DNA from: SIG607 sp045648445
GTDB taxonomy: Bacteria; Bacillota; Clostridia; Oscillospirales; Acutalibacteraceae
Reading direction: 5' to 3'
Assembly (NCBI GenBank): GCA_045648445.1
Contig: JAZRNY010000028.1
Location: forward strand, 1 to 58,846
DNA length: 58,846 nt
The notes under the pieces were generated by a model. That model did not search any database. It saw only the letters and a program-made list of their open reading frames with translations, and was not told the origin of the DNA. The translations under genes were made by a program, and so were the position numbers. This document shows, in pieces, positions 15,616-24,495 of the stretch (position 1 is the first letter of the stretch; each line of letters starts with the position of its first letter).

Positions 15616-16689
15616 ATGGAAATTGATGTTGGCAATATTTGGGTAGGCTATTCTAAGGAAGGTCTTAAAATAAAAGAAACTGACGCTAAGTTTTATAACG
15701 TAAAGGAAGAACCCTTTAAAATCTGTGGTCTATATGACCCTAAAAATTCTTATCACCGTATTCCCGATGACGTGCTTAAAAAGGCGCCGGGTATATCGGG
15801 ACATCACGCTAATACTACGGGTGTTCGCGTACGTTTTTGTACCGATTCAAAATACGTTGGTATTCGTGCAAAATTTAAAAAAACCGTACTTGCAAGTCCT
15901 CATATAACAAGACTTGCCGAAACGGGCTTTGATATATACGTAGAGGAAGACGGAAAAGACGTTTACGCAGGAAGTTACTATCCCCCCAAGGATGGCTTTG
16001 ACGGTTACGAGGGTATCAAAACCTTTTCTGATAATAAAATGCGTTGTTTAACCATTTATTTCCCCATAGGAAACGAGGTTTACGATTTAGAGGTCGCAGT
16101 ACAAAAGACTGCAACTATAAAGGAACCTAACCCTTATAAGCACGAAAAACCCGTACTCTTTTATGGTTCGTCTATAACCCACGGTTTTGCTGCTTCCCGT
16201 CCCGGTATGACCTATTCTGCACAGGTTGGCAGAATGTTAAAGGCTGATATTATGAATTTCGGCTTTTCGGGAAATGCTAAAGGTGAACCTGCTTTGGCAG
16301 AGTTCTTTGCAACTCTTCCTATGTCGGCTTTTGTACTTGATTACGACCATAACGCGCCTACAGTTGAGCATCTTATAAATACCCATTATCCTTTTTATGA
16401 GATTATAAGAAAAGCAAACCCCGATATTCCGATTATTTTTGTCACAAAACCCGATGCTGCTAAACATACTGCCGAGTTTGACCTTGCCCGTAAAGACGTT
16501 ATTATGAAAAACTATCTTACTGCAAGAGAAAACGGTGATAAAAACGTTTACTTTATTGATGGTAATGCTTTCTTTATTGAAGGTGACAGAATGGATTATA
16601 CCGTTGACGGTTGTCATCCTAATGATTTGGGCGAAAGAAAAATGGCAGGCTATATCGGTAGCGTGTTATCTGAACTTCTTAATAAATAA
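15616..16689 (+). CDS. SGNH/GDSL-family hydrolase with N-terminal GxDLY-like domain
   Basis: 357 residues, no signal peptide. The N-terminal half (about 30-165) is a beta-rich accessory domain whose start fits the GxDLY-type domain found before these esterases (FKICGLYDPKNSYHRIP). The C-terminal half is the hydrolase: block I FYGSSITHG with nucleophile Ser186, GFSGNAKGE for the oxyanion hole, and DGCHPND with Asp331/His334. The family removes acyl (often acetyl) groups from carbohydrates. Lack of a signal peptide suggests action on imported glycans. Single-gene unit with its own promoter and terminator; ribosome site GGGAGAT. Confidence 0.9.
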   Translation: MEIDVGNIWVGYSKEGLKIKETDAKFYNVKEEPFKICGLYDPKNSYHRIPDDVLKKAPGISGHHANTTGVRVRFCTDSKYVGIRAKFKKTVLASPHITRLAETGFDIYVEEDGKDVYAGSYYPPKDGFDGYEGIKTFSDNKMRCLTIYFPIGNEVYDLEVAVQKTATIKEPNPYKHEKPVLFYGSSITHGFAASRPGMTYSAQVGRMLKADIMNFGFSGNAKGEPALAEFFATLPMSAFVLDYDHNAPTVEHLINTHYPFYEIIRKANPDIPIIFVTKPDAAKHTAEFDLARKDVIMKNYLTARENGDKNVYFIDGNAFFIEGDRMDYTVDGCHPNDLGERKMAGYIGSVLSELLNK

Positions 16690-16700
16690 AAAGAATAATA

Positions 16701-16740
16701 AAAACTCCTTTGGACAAACTAAATCCAAAGGAGTTTTTTT
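16701..16740 (+). terminator. Intrinsic terminator whose 3' arm holds the spoVAC ribosome site
   Basis: Stem AAAACTCCTTTGGA (16701-16714) / TCCAAAGGAGTTTT (16724-16737) with seven T residues at 16734-16740. The 3' arm contains AAAGGAG (16727-16733), seven bases before the spoVAC ATG at 16741, so folding both ends the esterase transcript and hides the spoVAC Shine-Dalgarno. Confidence 0.8.
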
Positions 16741-17184
16741 ATGAAAATAACTGTTAAAGAATATAGCCAAATGGTAAAAGAAGCCTCCCCTAATTCTCCT
16801 CATCTTAAAAATTTTATTTGGGCTTTTTTGATAGGCGGAATTATCTGCTCTATGAGCGAAGTGTTTTTCTATATATTTCAAAAACTGGGTGTAGAGGAAC
16901 AAAATGCCAGACTGCTAGCATCGGTTGCCCTAATTTTTGAAACGGCAATTTTAACCGGATTAGGATTGTTTGAAAAAATAGCAAAAAGGGCAGGTGCGGG
17001 TACACTGGTTCCAATAACAGGTTTTGCTAATGCCGTAGTATCACCCGCTATAGAATTTAAAAAAGAGGGGTTTGTTTTGGGAGTTGGTGCTAATATGTTC
17101 AAAATCGCAGGACCGGTAATCGTTTATGGTACAATTGCAAGCGTGATTTATGGGGTTATTTATTGGATAACAACCTTATTCTAA
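16741..17184 (+). CDS. spoVAC: Stage V sporulation protein AC
   Basis: 147 residues, three to four membrane helices. The conserved block GAGTLVPITGFANAVVSP followed by EFKKEGFVLGVGANMFK identifies SpoVAC; SpoVAE is related, but the length and N-terminus fit AC better. It forms part of the inner-membrane channel that moves dipicolinic acid into the forespore and out at germination. In Bacillus and many Clostridia spoVAC, AD and AE are adjacent. Here spoVAD is 12 kb away and no spoVAE is seen. The ATG directly follows the T-run of a terminator, and I could not find a convincing sigma-G promoter. Confidence 0.9.
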   Translation: MKITVKEYSQMVKEASPNSPHLKNFIWAFLIGGIICSMSEVFFYIFQKLGVEEQNARLLASVALIFETAILTGLGLFEKIAKRAGAGTLVPITGFANAVVSPAIEFKKEGFVLGVGANMFKIAGPVIVYGTIASVIYGVIYWITTLF

Positions 17185-17187
17185 CTA

Positions 17188-17222
17188 AAAAATGCTTGAC
17201 CTATTTGGTCAAGCATTTTTTC
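17188..17222. terminator. Bidirectional terminator between spoVAC and sdaA
   Basis: Perfect 14-base stem AAAAATGCTTGACC (17188-17201) / GGTCAAGCATTTTT (17207-17220) with a TATTT loop; serves the convergent genes. Confidence 0.88.
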
Positions 17223-18421
17223 TATTTTTCGTAAAGTTTAGCAAGTCCGCCTTCGGAGGTTTCTCTGTATAAATGAGATAAATCTTTGCCCGTCTGATAC
17301 ATTGTTTCTACTACGACGTCAAAGGAAACCTTACGGCTTTTAAAAAGAAAATTAGCAAGGCTTAAGGCGTTAATTGCGCGCATTGCCGCAACGGCGTTTC
17401 GCTCAATACAGGGGATTTGCACAAGACCTCTTACGGGGTCACAGGTGAGTCCCAAATGATGTTCCATAGCCACCTCTGCGGCATATTCTATCTGGTCTAT
17501 TCCCATTTCGAAAAGTTCACATAAAGCACCTGCCGCCATACTGCAGGCGGTACCTACCTCTGCCTGACAACCGCATTCGGCACCGCTTATAGAGGCATTC
17601 GTAGCAACGATATTTCCTATAAGTCCCGCAACCGCAAGAGCGCGTATAATATCCTCATCGGAGAAATTGTTTTTGTCCTGCATATATTTGAGCACGGCGG
17701 GTAAAACTCCACAAGAACCGCAGGTGGGAGCAGTAACGATAATACCGCAGTCGGCATTTTGTTCGCTTACCGCAAAGGCATACGAGCAAACAAGACGGTT
17801 TTCTCGTGTCTGAGGACTTTCGTCGATATGCTTTTGACTGAATAAAAACTGCGCTTTTCGTTCTACGTTTAGTCCGCCGGGGAGGGTTCCGCTTTTGCTT
17901 AGTCCCTCGTTAATTGCATTTTGCATTGTTTTCCAGACGGTCATTAAATATCCCTTTATTTCTTCGCCCTCGTTTTCGAAAACGTAATCGCTGATACGTA
18001 TATTTCTTGATTTGCAAAGGGTGGATATATCCGAAAAAGTGCTTTCTTTGTAAACTTCGTTTTCAGTAGGGGCTTCTTGACTTTCAGCGCGTATTTCACC
18101 GCCACCGATACTGTAAAAACGTTTTTTACCAATTTCTTCGCCATTTTTATAGGCAATAAAATCTATGGTGTTTGGATGAACGTCGGTTTTGGTTTCAAGG
18201 TCAAAGATGATTTCGTGCTTTATATTGTTTAAGGTTTCGCTTACGGCTCTGTCGGTGCCGTGACCCTTTCCGGTTTTGGCAAGAGAACCGTACAGTATCA
18301 CCTTTATAAAGTCTGCACCGTTATAAGATTTTAAAAAACTGCTTACTGCAAAGGATGGCCCCATAGTATGCGAACTTGATGGTCCATAGCCGATTTTATA
18401 TATGCTTTTAATTGATTTCAT
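17222..18421 (-). CDS. sdaA: L-serine dehydratase, Fe-S type, single chain
   Basis: 399 residues from ATG 18421 (AACGAGGT upstream; the open frame extends 8 codons earlier without a site). The beta domain is N-terminal with GPSSSHTMGP, the serine-binding motif. The alpha domain has APTCGSCGVLPA and the cluster Cys in GAECGCQAEVG, TCDPVRG and IPCIERN. It deaminates L-serine to pyruvate and ammonia with a [4Fe-4S] cluster, oxygen-sensitive, cytoplasmic. Alpha and beta are fused here, whereas many Firmicutes encode them separately. It stands alone with its own promoter. Confidence 0.93.
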   Translation of the reverse strand: MKSIKSIYKIGYGPSSSHTMGPSFAVSSFLKSYNGADFIKVILYGSLAKTGKGHGTDRAVSETLNNIKHEIIFDLETKTDVHPNTIDFIAYKNGEEIGKKRFYSIGGGEIRAESQEAPTENEVYKESTFSDISTLCKSRNIRISDYVFENEGEEIKGYLMTVWKTMQNAINEGLSKSGTLPGGLNVERKAQFLFSQKHIDESPQTRENRLVCSYAFAVSEQNADCGIIVTAPTCGSCGVLPAVLKYMQDKNNFSDEDIIRALAVAGLIGNIVATNASISGAECGCQAEVGTACSMAAGALCELFEMGIDQIEYAAEVAMEHHLGLTCDPVRGLVQIPCIERNAVAAMRAINALSLANFLFKSRKVSFDVVVETMYQTGKDLSHLYRETSEGGLAKLYEK

Positions 18422-18465
18422 TTTTTTACCTCGTTTTAATGCCACGTTGGTTGATAATTTTTATT

Positions 18466-18494
18466 ATTATATCATTCTTTAAAATAAATGTAAA
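18466..18494 (-). promoter_or_regulatory. Promoter of L-serine dehydratase
   Basis: Minus strand: TTTACA (18489-18494), 17-base spacer, TATAAT (18466-18471). Confidence 0.75.
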
Positions 18495-18569
18495 TAATTA
18501 CAGCAAATTTGTTATAGAAGTGACGGTATAATTTTGATATTATAAAATAAACTTAAGGGAGGCTTTTTT

Positions 18570-20216
18570 ATGAACGAAAAGGTAATAGACAGTAAAGCAT
18601 TAGCAGAGTTTTTTATAAAAAACGGTGAAAAGGAAAATATTATTTCTTCTGTGTTTGACTTTTTTGAACTTGACTGTATAGAAAGATGTAATCTGAATCC
18701 TTCTGATTTAGATGATTTAATAAGAGATTTTATAAGTGATGACGAAAGCAATACCGATAAACTTGCTTTGGTTATAGATTTAATAAAGGAAGGCAGAGTT
18801 TTAGCCGCTGAAAAAGAAAATCAATTGGTTAAAGAAATAACCGATTATTTAAATGAACATTTTATCGAGGATAAAAGCATTGAGGAAATCGCTGAAGAAC
18901 TACATATAAGTTACTATTATATGTGCCATGTGTTTAAAGAAAAAAACGGTATTTCTATAAATCATTTTAGAACTACAAAACGTCTTAAAAAGGCTATGCA
19001 AATGTTGATTAGCAGTGATGACAAAATATCCGATATAGCTACTTCATGTGGTTTTAATAATGTAAGTTATTTTACCGAAATATTTACAAAAAGCGTAGGA
19101 GTTGCTCCCTCAAACTTTCGAGAAAACAGCACTAAAGCATATTTGCACGAATTTTACACCTATAACGATATTCTTTTGTCGGCAAAAATGCCTTATATGA
19201 GCTTTATGGATGAAAACGTAAAAGAAATTGAGGCAGACGTTACCGCTTCGCTTATACATAAGCCCGATGATAAATTTGGATTTTTGCACGAAGCCGCAAT
19301 TATAGAGTACAAAGGAGTTATTTATGCTTCTTGGTATAATTGTCCTAAGTGTGAATTAAAAGGTTTTACTCCAATATGCGAAAGACGTTCCTATGACAAA
19401 GGTAAAACATGGACCGATTTAAAGGTTATTTGTGAGGATAGAAGCGGAAAAATTCTTTATTGTCCTCCTGTTTACGGTATACATAATGATAAACTCTATA
19501 TGTTTGTTAACCAAATGGTAGCGCCGGACCATATTCATACCTTGGATTTATACGTGCTTGGGGAAGACGGAGAATACACTCTTTTGTGGTCAAGACCGAT
19601 TCCCTTTAAACTTAATACAAACGTGGTTACTTTGCCTAACGGAAAGTTTATCCTTCCGGGAAGATGCGGTGAACTTGACGGATTTCCCGTTATTCCTGCC
19701 GTGCTTATAAACGACAACGGAGATATGGAGGGAGAGTGGAGACTTGTTAAGGTTGCCCCAAATGGTATTCTTCCTGATTCTTCTAGTCTTATTCATCCCG
19801 AAACCACCCTTATTTTAAGCGGTGAAAGACTTTATATGTTTAACCGAAACGACGTACGCAGAGTACCTATAGTGTATTTTTCTGATGATTTTGGTGAAAG
19901 TTGGAGTGAGGCTTACAGCCACGATATCCCATATATTAGTTCTAAAATTTATACAGGAAATTTGAGTAACGGTAAAAAATATCTTATTGCGAATATAGAT
20001 GATTTCAGCCGTTCAAGATTGGCTATATATTTTACGAATAAAAACAGTGATAAATTCAGCAGTAAAATAACCTTGTTTGATAAAAAGATTTCTGTTTTTG
20101 AGGAAGCCACCATGTGTCACTATCCTTGCGCTTATGAAACCGACGGCTACCTTTATGTAATAGCAACTCTTGGTAAAGAAAGACGCGGAGCGGTGCTCTT
20201 TAAAATTAAACTCTAA
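18570..20216 (+). CDS. AraC-type DNA-binding domain fused to a sialidase-like beta-propeller
   Basis: 548 residues, no signal peptide or membrane helix. Residues 1-85 are helical and unrecognised. About 88-190 form a complete AraC domain: KSIEEIAEELHISYYYMCHVFKEK is the first HTH, then DKISDIATSCGFNNVSYFTEIF and VGVAPSNFR. About 225-545 look like a BNR/Asp-box exo-sialidase-type propeller, with Asp-box-like SYDKGKTWTD and SDDFGESWSEA and the terminal HYPCAYETDGYLYVIATLG strand typical of such clostridial proteins. Either the propeller senses a glycan in the cytoplasm and controls transcription, or an enzyme gained a DNA-binding module. One continuous frame, not a frameshift artefact. Ribosome site TTAAGGGAGG. 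Confidence 0.85.
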   Translation: MNEKVIDSKALAEFFIKNGEKENIISSVFDFFELDCIERCNLNPSDLDDLIRDFISDDESNTDKLALVIDLIKEGRVLAAEKENQLVKEITDYLNEHFIEDKSIEEIAEELHISYYYMCHVFKEKNGISINHFRTTKRLKKAMQMLISSDDKISDIATSCGFNNVSYFTEIFTKSVGVAPSNFRENSTKAYLHEFYTYNDILLSAKMPYMSFMDENVKEIEADVTASLIHKPDDKFGFLHEAAIIEYKGVIYASWYNCPKCELKGFTPICERRSYDKGKTWTDLKVICEDRSGKILYCPPVYGIHNDKLYMFVNQMVAPDHIHTLDLYVLGEDGEYTLLWSRPIPFKLNTNVVTLPNGKFILPGRCGELDGFPVIPAVLINDNGDMEGEWRLVKVAPNGILPDSSSLIHPETTLILSGERLYMFNRNDVRRVPIVYFSDDFGESWSEAYSHDIPYISSKIYTGNLSNGKKYLIANIDDFSRSRLAIYFTNKNSDKFSSKITLFDKKISVFEEATMCHYPCAYETDGYLYVIATLGKERRGAVLFKIKL

Positions 20217-20220
20217 AAAC

Positions 20221-20251
20221 AAAAAAAGACTTGACAACATCAAGTCTTTTT
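20221..20251. terminator. Bidirectional terminator
   Basis: Stem AAAAGACTTGA (20224-20234) / TCAAGTCTTTT (20240-20250), between convergent genes. It includes the stop codon of the minus-strand AraC gene. Confidence 0.85.
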
Positions 20252-21043
20252 ATTATAGGTATTTCGGTGATTTTGCGGAGAAAGTCCCGTTTTTTGTTTA
20301 AAGGCTTTTGAAAAAGAAAGTGCATCTTCAAATCCTATAGAATTTGCAATATTTTTGACCGATAAATTTGTTTCGGTTAAAAGAATTTTTGCTCGTTCGA
20401 TTTTTTGATTTAATATATATTGTTTAGGTGAAATAGCATACCTTTTTTTAAATATTTTAAATAAATATGGTTGCGAAATTCCTAAAAAACGTGTTAACTC
20501 ATAAACGGTAACAGGGTTTTGAATGTTAAGTTCTATATAATTAGCGGCTGCTTCAAGGTAAATATCGGCAGTTGATTTGTTGTAATTTAATAAAAAGTTT
20601 TTTTGTTGGTATTTAAAGAAACTTAAAAAAATTTCGAGCATTTCAAAACTATCGTGTTTTGTTTGATTGTTTTTTAATAAATATTCTGCAGTTTCTTTAA
20701 TTTTATCCACATAATCATAGTTGAAAATGTTTGACTGCTGGTCGGCATTGTAAATATCAAAAATTTTTAATATTTTGGGGTCGTCCGATATAACCCATAA
20801 AAATTCCCAAGGGTCAACACTGTCGGGAAAATATTGTTCTTGCATATTAGGTGTAATTAAAAATCCTTGTCCTTTTAAGACCTTTCTTCCGTTAAAATAA
20901 CCTTTGCCCGATATTACGTAATGAATGATGTATGAATTTCTTGCACCGGGGCCAAAACGAGTAACTGAAGCGTCGTGGGCATAGCCTATATTGGTAATAT
21001 TCAAAATAGGACAAAAAGAATTTGAAAAAAAGTTGTATCGCAT
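20240..21043 (-). CDS. AraC-family regulator with cupin-like sensor domain
   Basis: 267 residues. N-terminal AraC-binding cupin-like domain (about 1-150: SYIIHYVISGKGYFNG, GQGFLITPNM) and a C-terminal double HTH (about 165-262: TVYELTRFLGISQPYLFKIFKK, LSVKNIANSIGFEDALSFSKAF, GLSPQNHR). It is transcribed away from the glycyl radical enzyme with 108 bases between the two starts. AraC genes in this arrangement usually activate the divergent operon in response to a sugar or related effector, so it is the likely regulator of the GRE and its activase. Confidence 0.9.
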   Translation of the reverse strand: MRYNFFSNSFCPILNITNIGYAHDASVTRFGPGARNSYIIHYVISGKGYFNGRKVLKGQGFLITPNMQEQYFPDSVDPWEFLWVISDDPKILKIFDIYNADQQSNIFNYDYVDKIKETAEYLLKNNQTKHDSFEMLEIFLSFFKYQQKNFLLNYNKSTADIYLEAAANYIELNIQNPVTVYELTRFLGISQPYLFKIFKKRYAISPKQYILNQKIERAKILLTETNLSVKNIANSIGFEDALSFSKAFKQKTGLSPQNHRNTYNKKT

Positions 21044-21151
21044 ATAATCACTTCTTTCTTTGTTATGATTTTACCATATAGTGTTATGCAATTGCAATAG
21101 TAATTTGGTTATTAAATATATAAAATGTAATTAAGGAGTGATAATCAAGTT
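21044..21151. promoter_or_regulatory. Divergent control region, AraC regulator / glycyl radical enzyme
   Basis: A+T-rich 108 bases. A GCAATTGC palindrome lies centrally near 21090 and a TATAAAAT-like -10 near 21120 on the plus strand. The -35 is not clear, as expected for activator-dependent promoters. Ribosome site AAGGAGTGAT before ATG 21152. Confidence 0.45.
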
Positions 21152-23104
21152 ATGAAAAAACTATATGAAATAGGTGAATACTGTGCAGCAGGAATTATGG
21201 AAGAGCAAGAAAGAAATCTTTTTTACAGAAAATCTTTAGGAATACGAAGATATTATGAAAACTGTGAAATACCAAAATATAACGGTGAACTTTTATTTCC
21301 GTGCGGCGCCGTAACTTCTCCTGATTATATGACGGGTATGGCGGTTAATTTTAAAAAACTTGAATCGGTCGATACCGAGGTTGCCAAAAAAATAGAAAAT
21401 GAATTTTTGAAATATCATTCCTACGTTCCTGCTGAACATAACGTGGCAGGCGATATGTGGACACATTCAATGCCAAACTACGAGCGCATTTTAAAGGAAG
21501 GCTTTTTGTTATATATTCCTCGAATTGAAAAAATTGAGGATAAAGATATGAAAGAGGGTTTGTTGCATTTAATAGAGGGTATTAAATGCTACGTAGAAAG
21601 AAGCGTTTCGTATTTAGAAAGTGTTAATGCAGACCCAAAACTTATTTCTGCATTAAAAAAAGTTCCTCTTTATCCTGCAGAAAACATTTATGAAGCAATA
21701 GTTGGCTGGAACTTTATTTTATATCTTGACGGATGCGATAACTTAGGTTGTCTGGCATCGGGTCTTATGCCTTATTATAACGGAGAAGATATAACCGAAT
21801 TAATTTCAACTTTGTATAGTAATTTGGATAAGAATAGCGGTTATTCTATGGCATTGGGAACCGATTACAGCCCGTTGACTTTGCAGTGTCTTGAAGCATC
21901 AAAGGGAAAACGCCGTCCTATGATTGAACTGTTTGTGGATAATAATACGCCCGATGAAATTTGGAATAAGGCTTTTGAGGTAATCAGAACTTCTAACGGT
22001 CAACCTGCTTTTTATAATCCGTCGCTTTTGCTTGGCGGTTTGCAAAAAAAATTTAATATAAATGATGACGATATTAAAAAATTCTGCGGTGGCGGTTGTA
22101 CCGAGTCGATGATAGCGGGAATGTCAAACGTAGGATCTATAGATGCAGGCATTAATTTGCTGTTATTACTCGAAAAAGCCATAAAAAATAACCTTGAAAA
22201 TGCGAAAAGTTTTGAGGAATTTTATAAAGGTTATATTGAACTTATTAAGGAAACCGTTAATATGGTTACCGATTGTGTGAGTAGGTCGCAAACAGACAGA
22301 GCCAAGTATAATCCTGTACCAATGCGCACCTTACTTATAGATGATTGTATTGATAATCAAACGGAATATTATAATGGCGGTGCCCGTTATAAATGGAGTA
22401 TTATTAATTTTGCCGGAACTATAAACGTTATTGATTCGTTACTTGTGATTAAAGATTTGGTTTTCGGCGGCAAAGTAGCACCTAATGAATTTATAAATAA
22501 ATTGGCGCAAAACGACAAGGATTTCCTTAAAAAATTAAAAAATCATCCCGTTAGTTTCGGTAAGGATGATTTTGAAGCGAATGAATTATCATATAAATTT
22601 TCTGCTGAAATATTTAATATGTTAAACGATAAAAAACCTGCTATAGGTGAAGCGTTTATACCTTCTTCTATACAGTTTAAATCACAAGCGACGGCAGGTA
22701 GAAAAATTGGGGCTACTCCGGATGGCAGAGAAAGAGGAACTCCGCTTTGCGATTCTTTGGGCGCAATTTTCGGTAAAGACACAAAAGGTCCTACAGCGCT
22801 TTTAAACAGTGTAACTTTTCTTGATTTAAAAAATGCGTTGGGTGTACCCGTTTTAAATTTTAATATTAATCCCGATTTTAAAAATGAAACATTAAAGGCT
22901 CTGATTCTTGGTTATATGCAACAGGGCGGTATTCAAATACAAATCACCTGTATATCTCGCGAAATTCTTGAAAAAGCATATCAAAACCCCGAAAATTATA
23001 AAAATCTTGTGGTAAGGGTTGGCGGATACTCTGAATATTTTTATTTGTTACCCGACGAACTTAAACGTATGATAATAAACAGAACTATTCAAAATGAGGT
23101 GTAA
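21152..23104 (+). CDS. Glycyl radical enzyme, PFL/diol-dehydratase superfamily, substrate unknown
   Basis: 650 residues, clearly shorter than characterised GREs (about 750-850). The C-terminal radical loop is VVRVGGYSEYF with Gly625 as the radical site. The thiyl Cys is Cys316 in FCGGGCTESM, the place where eliminases usually read GCVEP; the Glu is retained but the following Pro is not. This is not the Cys-Cys pair of pyruvate formate-lyase, so it is more like an eliminase or an uncharacterised class. It is partnered by an activase gene 2 bases downstream and an AraC gene upstream, so a catabolic enzyme for a specific imported compound is likely. Oxygen-sensitive once activated; cytoplasmic. 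I do not recognise the subfamily. Confidence 0.9.
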   Translation: MKKLYEIGEYCAAGIMEEQERNLFYRKSLGIRRYYENCEIPKYNGELLFPCGAVTSPDYMTGMAVNFKKLESVDTEVAKKIENEFLKYHSYVPAEHNVAGDMWTHSMPNYERILKEGFLLYIPRIEKIEDKDMKEGLLHLIEGIKCYVERSVSYLESVNADPKLISALKKVPLYPAENIYEAIVGWNFILYLDGCDNLGCLASGLMPYYNGEDITELISTLYSNLDKNSGYSMALGTDYSPLTLQCLEASKGKRRPMIELFVDNNTPDEIWNKAFEVIRTSNGQPAFYNPSLLLGGLQKKFNINDDDIKKFCGGGCTESMIAGMSNVGSIDAGINLLLLLEKAIKNNLENAKSFEEFYKGYIELIKETVNMVTDCVSRSQTDRAKYNPVPMRTLLIDDCIDNQTEYYNGGARYKWSIINFAGTINVIDSLLVIKDLVFGGKVAPNEFINKLAQNDKDFLKKLKNHPVSFGKDDFEANELSYKFSAEIFNMLNDKKPAIGEAFIPSSIQFKSQATAGRKIGATPDGRERGTPLCDSLGAIFGKDTKGPTALLNSVTFLDLKNALGVPVLNFNINPDFKNETLKALILGYMQQGGIQIQITCISREILEKAYQNPENYKNLVVRVGGYSEYFYLLPDELKRMIINRTIQNEV

Positions 23105-23106
23105 TT

Positions 23107-23831
23107 TTGAAAGGTAATATTATAAACGTTACTCGATTTTGTACCGATGATGGCCCCGGAATAAGAACAACGGTTTTTTTAAAGGGGTGTCCGCTTAAAT
23201 GCCTTTGGTGTCATAATCCCGAATCTCAAAAATTTGATATTGAAACCTATACAAACGGCGAGGTTATAGGACGTAACGCACTAGCAGAAGAAATAGTAAA
23301 AGAAGTAACAAAAGATAAAGTGTTTTACGAAAATTCAGGCGGTGGGGTTACTGTTTCTGGTGGCGAACCTCTTGCTCAACCCGAATTTACAACCCAAATT
23401 TTAAAAGATTGTAAGGAAAATGGCATACATACTGCTATTGAAACTAGTGGATATGCTTCTGAAACTGCCTTTAAAAAGGTTTTGGAATACTGCGATTTAG
23501 TACTGTTTGATATAAAAGAAACAAATGAAAAAAATCATTTAATATATACGGGTGTTCCGTTAAATACCGTTATAAACAATTTAAAAACAGTTAATGAAAA
23601 TAAAGTTCCCTTTATTATTCGGTTGCCCATAATACCAAACTATAACGATAGGCAAGAACATTTTTCTGCTGTAAAAAACTTTCCTATGAACTTGAATTTT
23701 GCCAGGGCATACAAATTATGCCGTATCATAAATTAGGAGAATATAAATACGAAAAACTTGGCAGACAGTACCTTTGTAAATCCTATGAACCAACCAAAGC
23801 ACAAGTGAAAGAATGGGAAAGTTATATATAA
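23107..23831 (+). pseudogene. Glycyl radical enzyme activase (radical SAM), frameshifted near its 3' end
   Basis: Radical SAM activating enzyme for the preceding GRE. It has DGPGIRTTVFLKGC, the CxxxCxxC cluster at Cys28, Cys32 and Cys35 (CPLKCLWC), GGGVTVSGGEPL for SAM binding, and TSGY and DIKE motifs. No extra ferredoxin insert follows the cluster, so it is PflA-sized. The uninterrupted frame (TTG 23107) stops at 23736 with a non-homologous tail. From about 23691 the -1 frame continues with QGIQIMPYHKLGEYKYEKLG and ends at 23831, the normal family C-terminus. A single missing or extra base between about 23670 and 23705 explains it. If real, GRE activation may be impaired. Confidence 0.85.
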
Positions 23832-23853
23832 ATAAGTTACTTATAATTCAAAC

Positions 23854-24495
23854 CTATATGTTCAGTAATTCTAAAAAATCGTAAACGTAGTAGTCGGTTG
23901 CTTCTTTGATTTCTTCAACGTATTCTTCTGAAGAAGGGTCGTAAACTCCGCAGACAACACAACCTGCTTTTTTTGCCGTTTTATCTGCATTAAGATTATC
24001 ATCTAAAAATAAAACTTTATCAACCGTTGTTCCTAAACGTTTTGCAGCCATACGGTAAATTTCAGGGTCGGCTTTACTTGTACCGAAATCGTCACAGGAC
24101 CAAACGTTATCAAAAAGTCCCCAAATGTTAAGCCTTTTAACACAGGCATCAAGAGTAACGTGAGGACTTGCGGTAAGTATATTAAGACTAGCGCCGTTTT
24201 CCTTTAAATTTTTTAAGGTTTCAATTACGTTTTTCTTAGCAGGAATAGTGTTAAAATAGGCTTCTTTCATATAATCTTTCATTAAATTAATGACTTCTTC
24301 TTTTGTCTTTTTTACGCCAAGTGTATTAACGTAATATTCGGCGGTACCATTTACACCCAAAGGTGTTATGGTTTTTATTACTGAACTGTCGTAAACTATA
24401 TCATTTTCGTCTAAAATGCGAAGCATAGCCGAAATAAAAGTCGGCATAGAGTCAACAAGCGTTCCGTCAAAGTCAAAAAGATAAGTGAATTTCAT
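23854..24495 (-). CDS. HAD-superfamily hydrolase (phosphatase)
   Basis: 213 residues, HAD subfamily IA. Motif I is FDFDGTLVDS (nucleophile Asp), motif II is LNILTAS, motif III has a Lys in SKADPEIY, and motif IV is VLFLDDNLNA. A helical cap lies between motifs I and II. This is the phosphoglycolate-phosphatase/beta-phosphoglucomutase-like group; the sugar-phosphate substrate cannot be told. It points toward the GRE operon, convergent with it. Ribosome site GCGAGGTG before the ATG. Confidence 0.88.
   Translation of the reverse strand: MKFTYLFDFDGTLVDSMPTFISAMLRILDENDIVYDSSVIKTITPLGVNGTAEYYVNTLGVKKTKEEVINLMKDYMKEAYFNTIPAKKNVIETLKNLKENGASLNILTASPHVTLDACVKRLNIWGLFDNVWSCDDFGTSKADPEIYRMAAKRLGTTVDKVLFLDDNLNADKTAKKAGCVVCGVYDPSSEEYVEEIKEATDYYVYDFLELLNI

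Noticed and set aside
23107..23736. Treating the activase as an intact 209-residue protein
   Set aside because: The last dozen residues do not fit the family while the -1 frame supplies the expected C-terminus to 23831.
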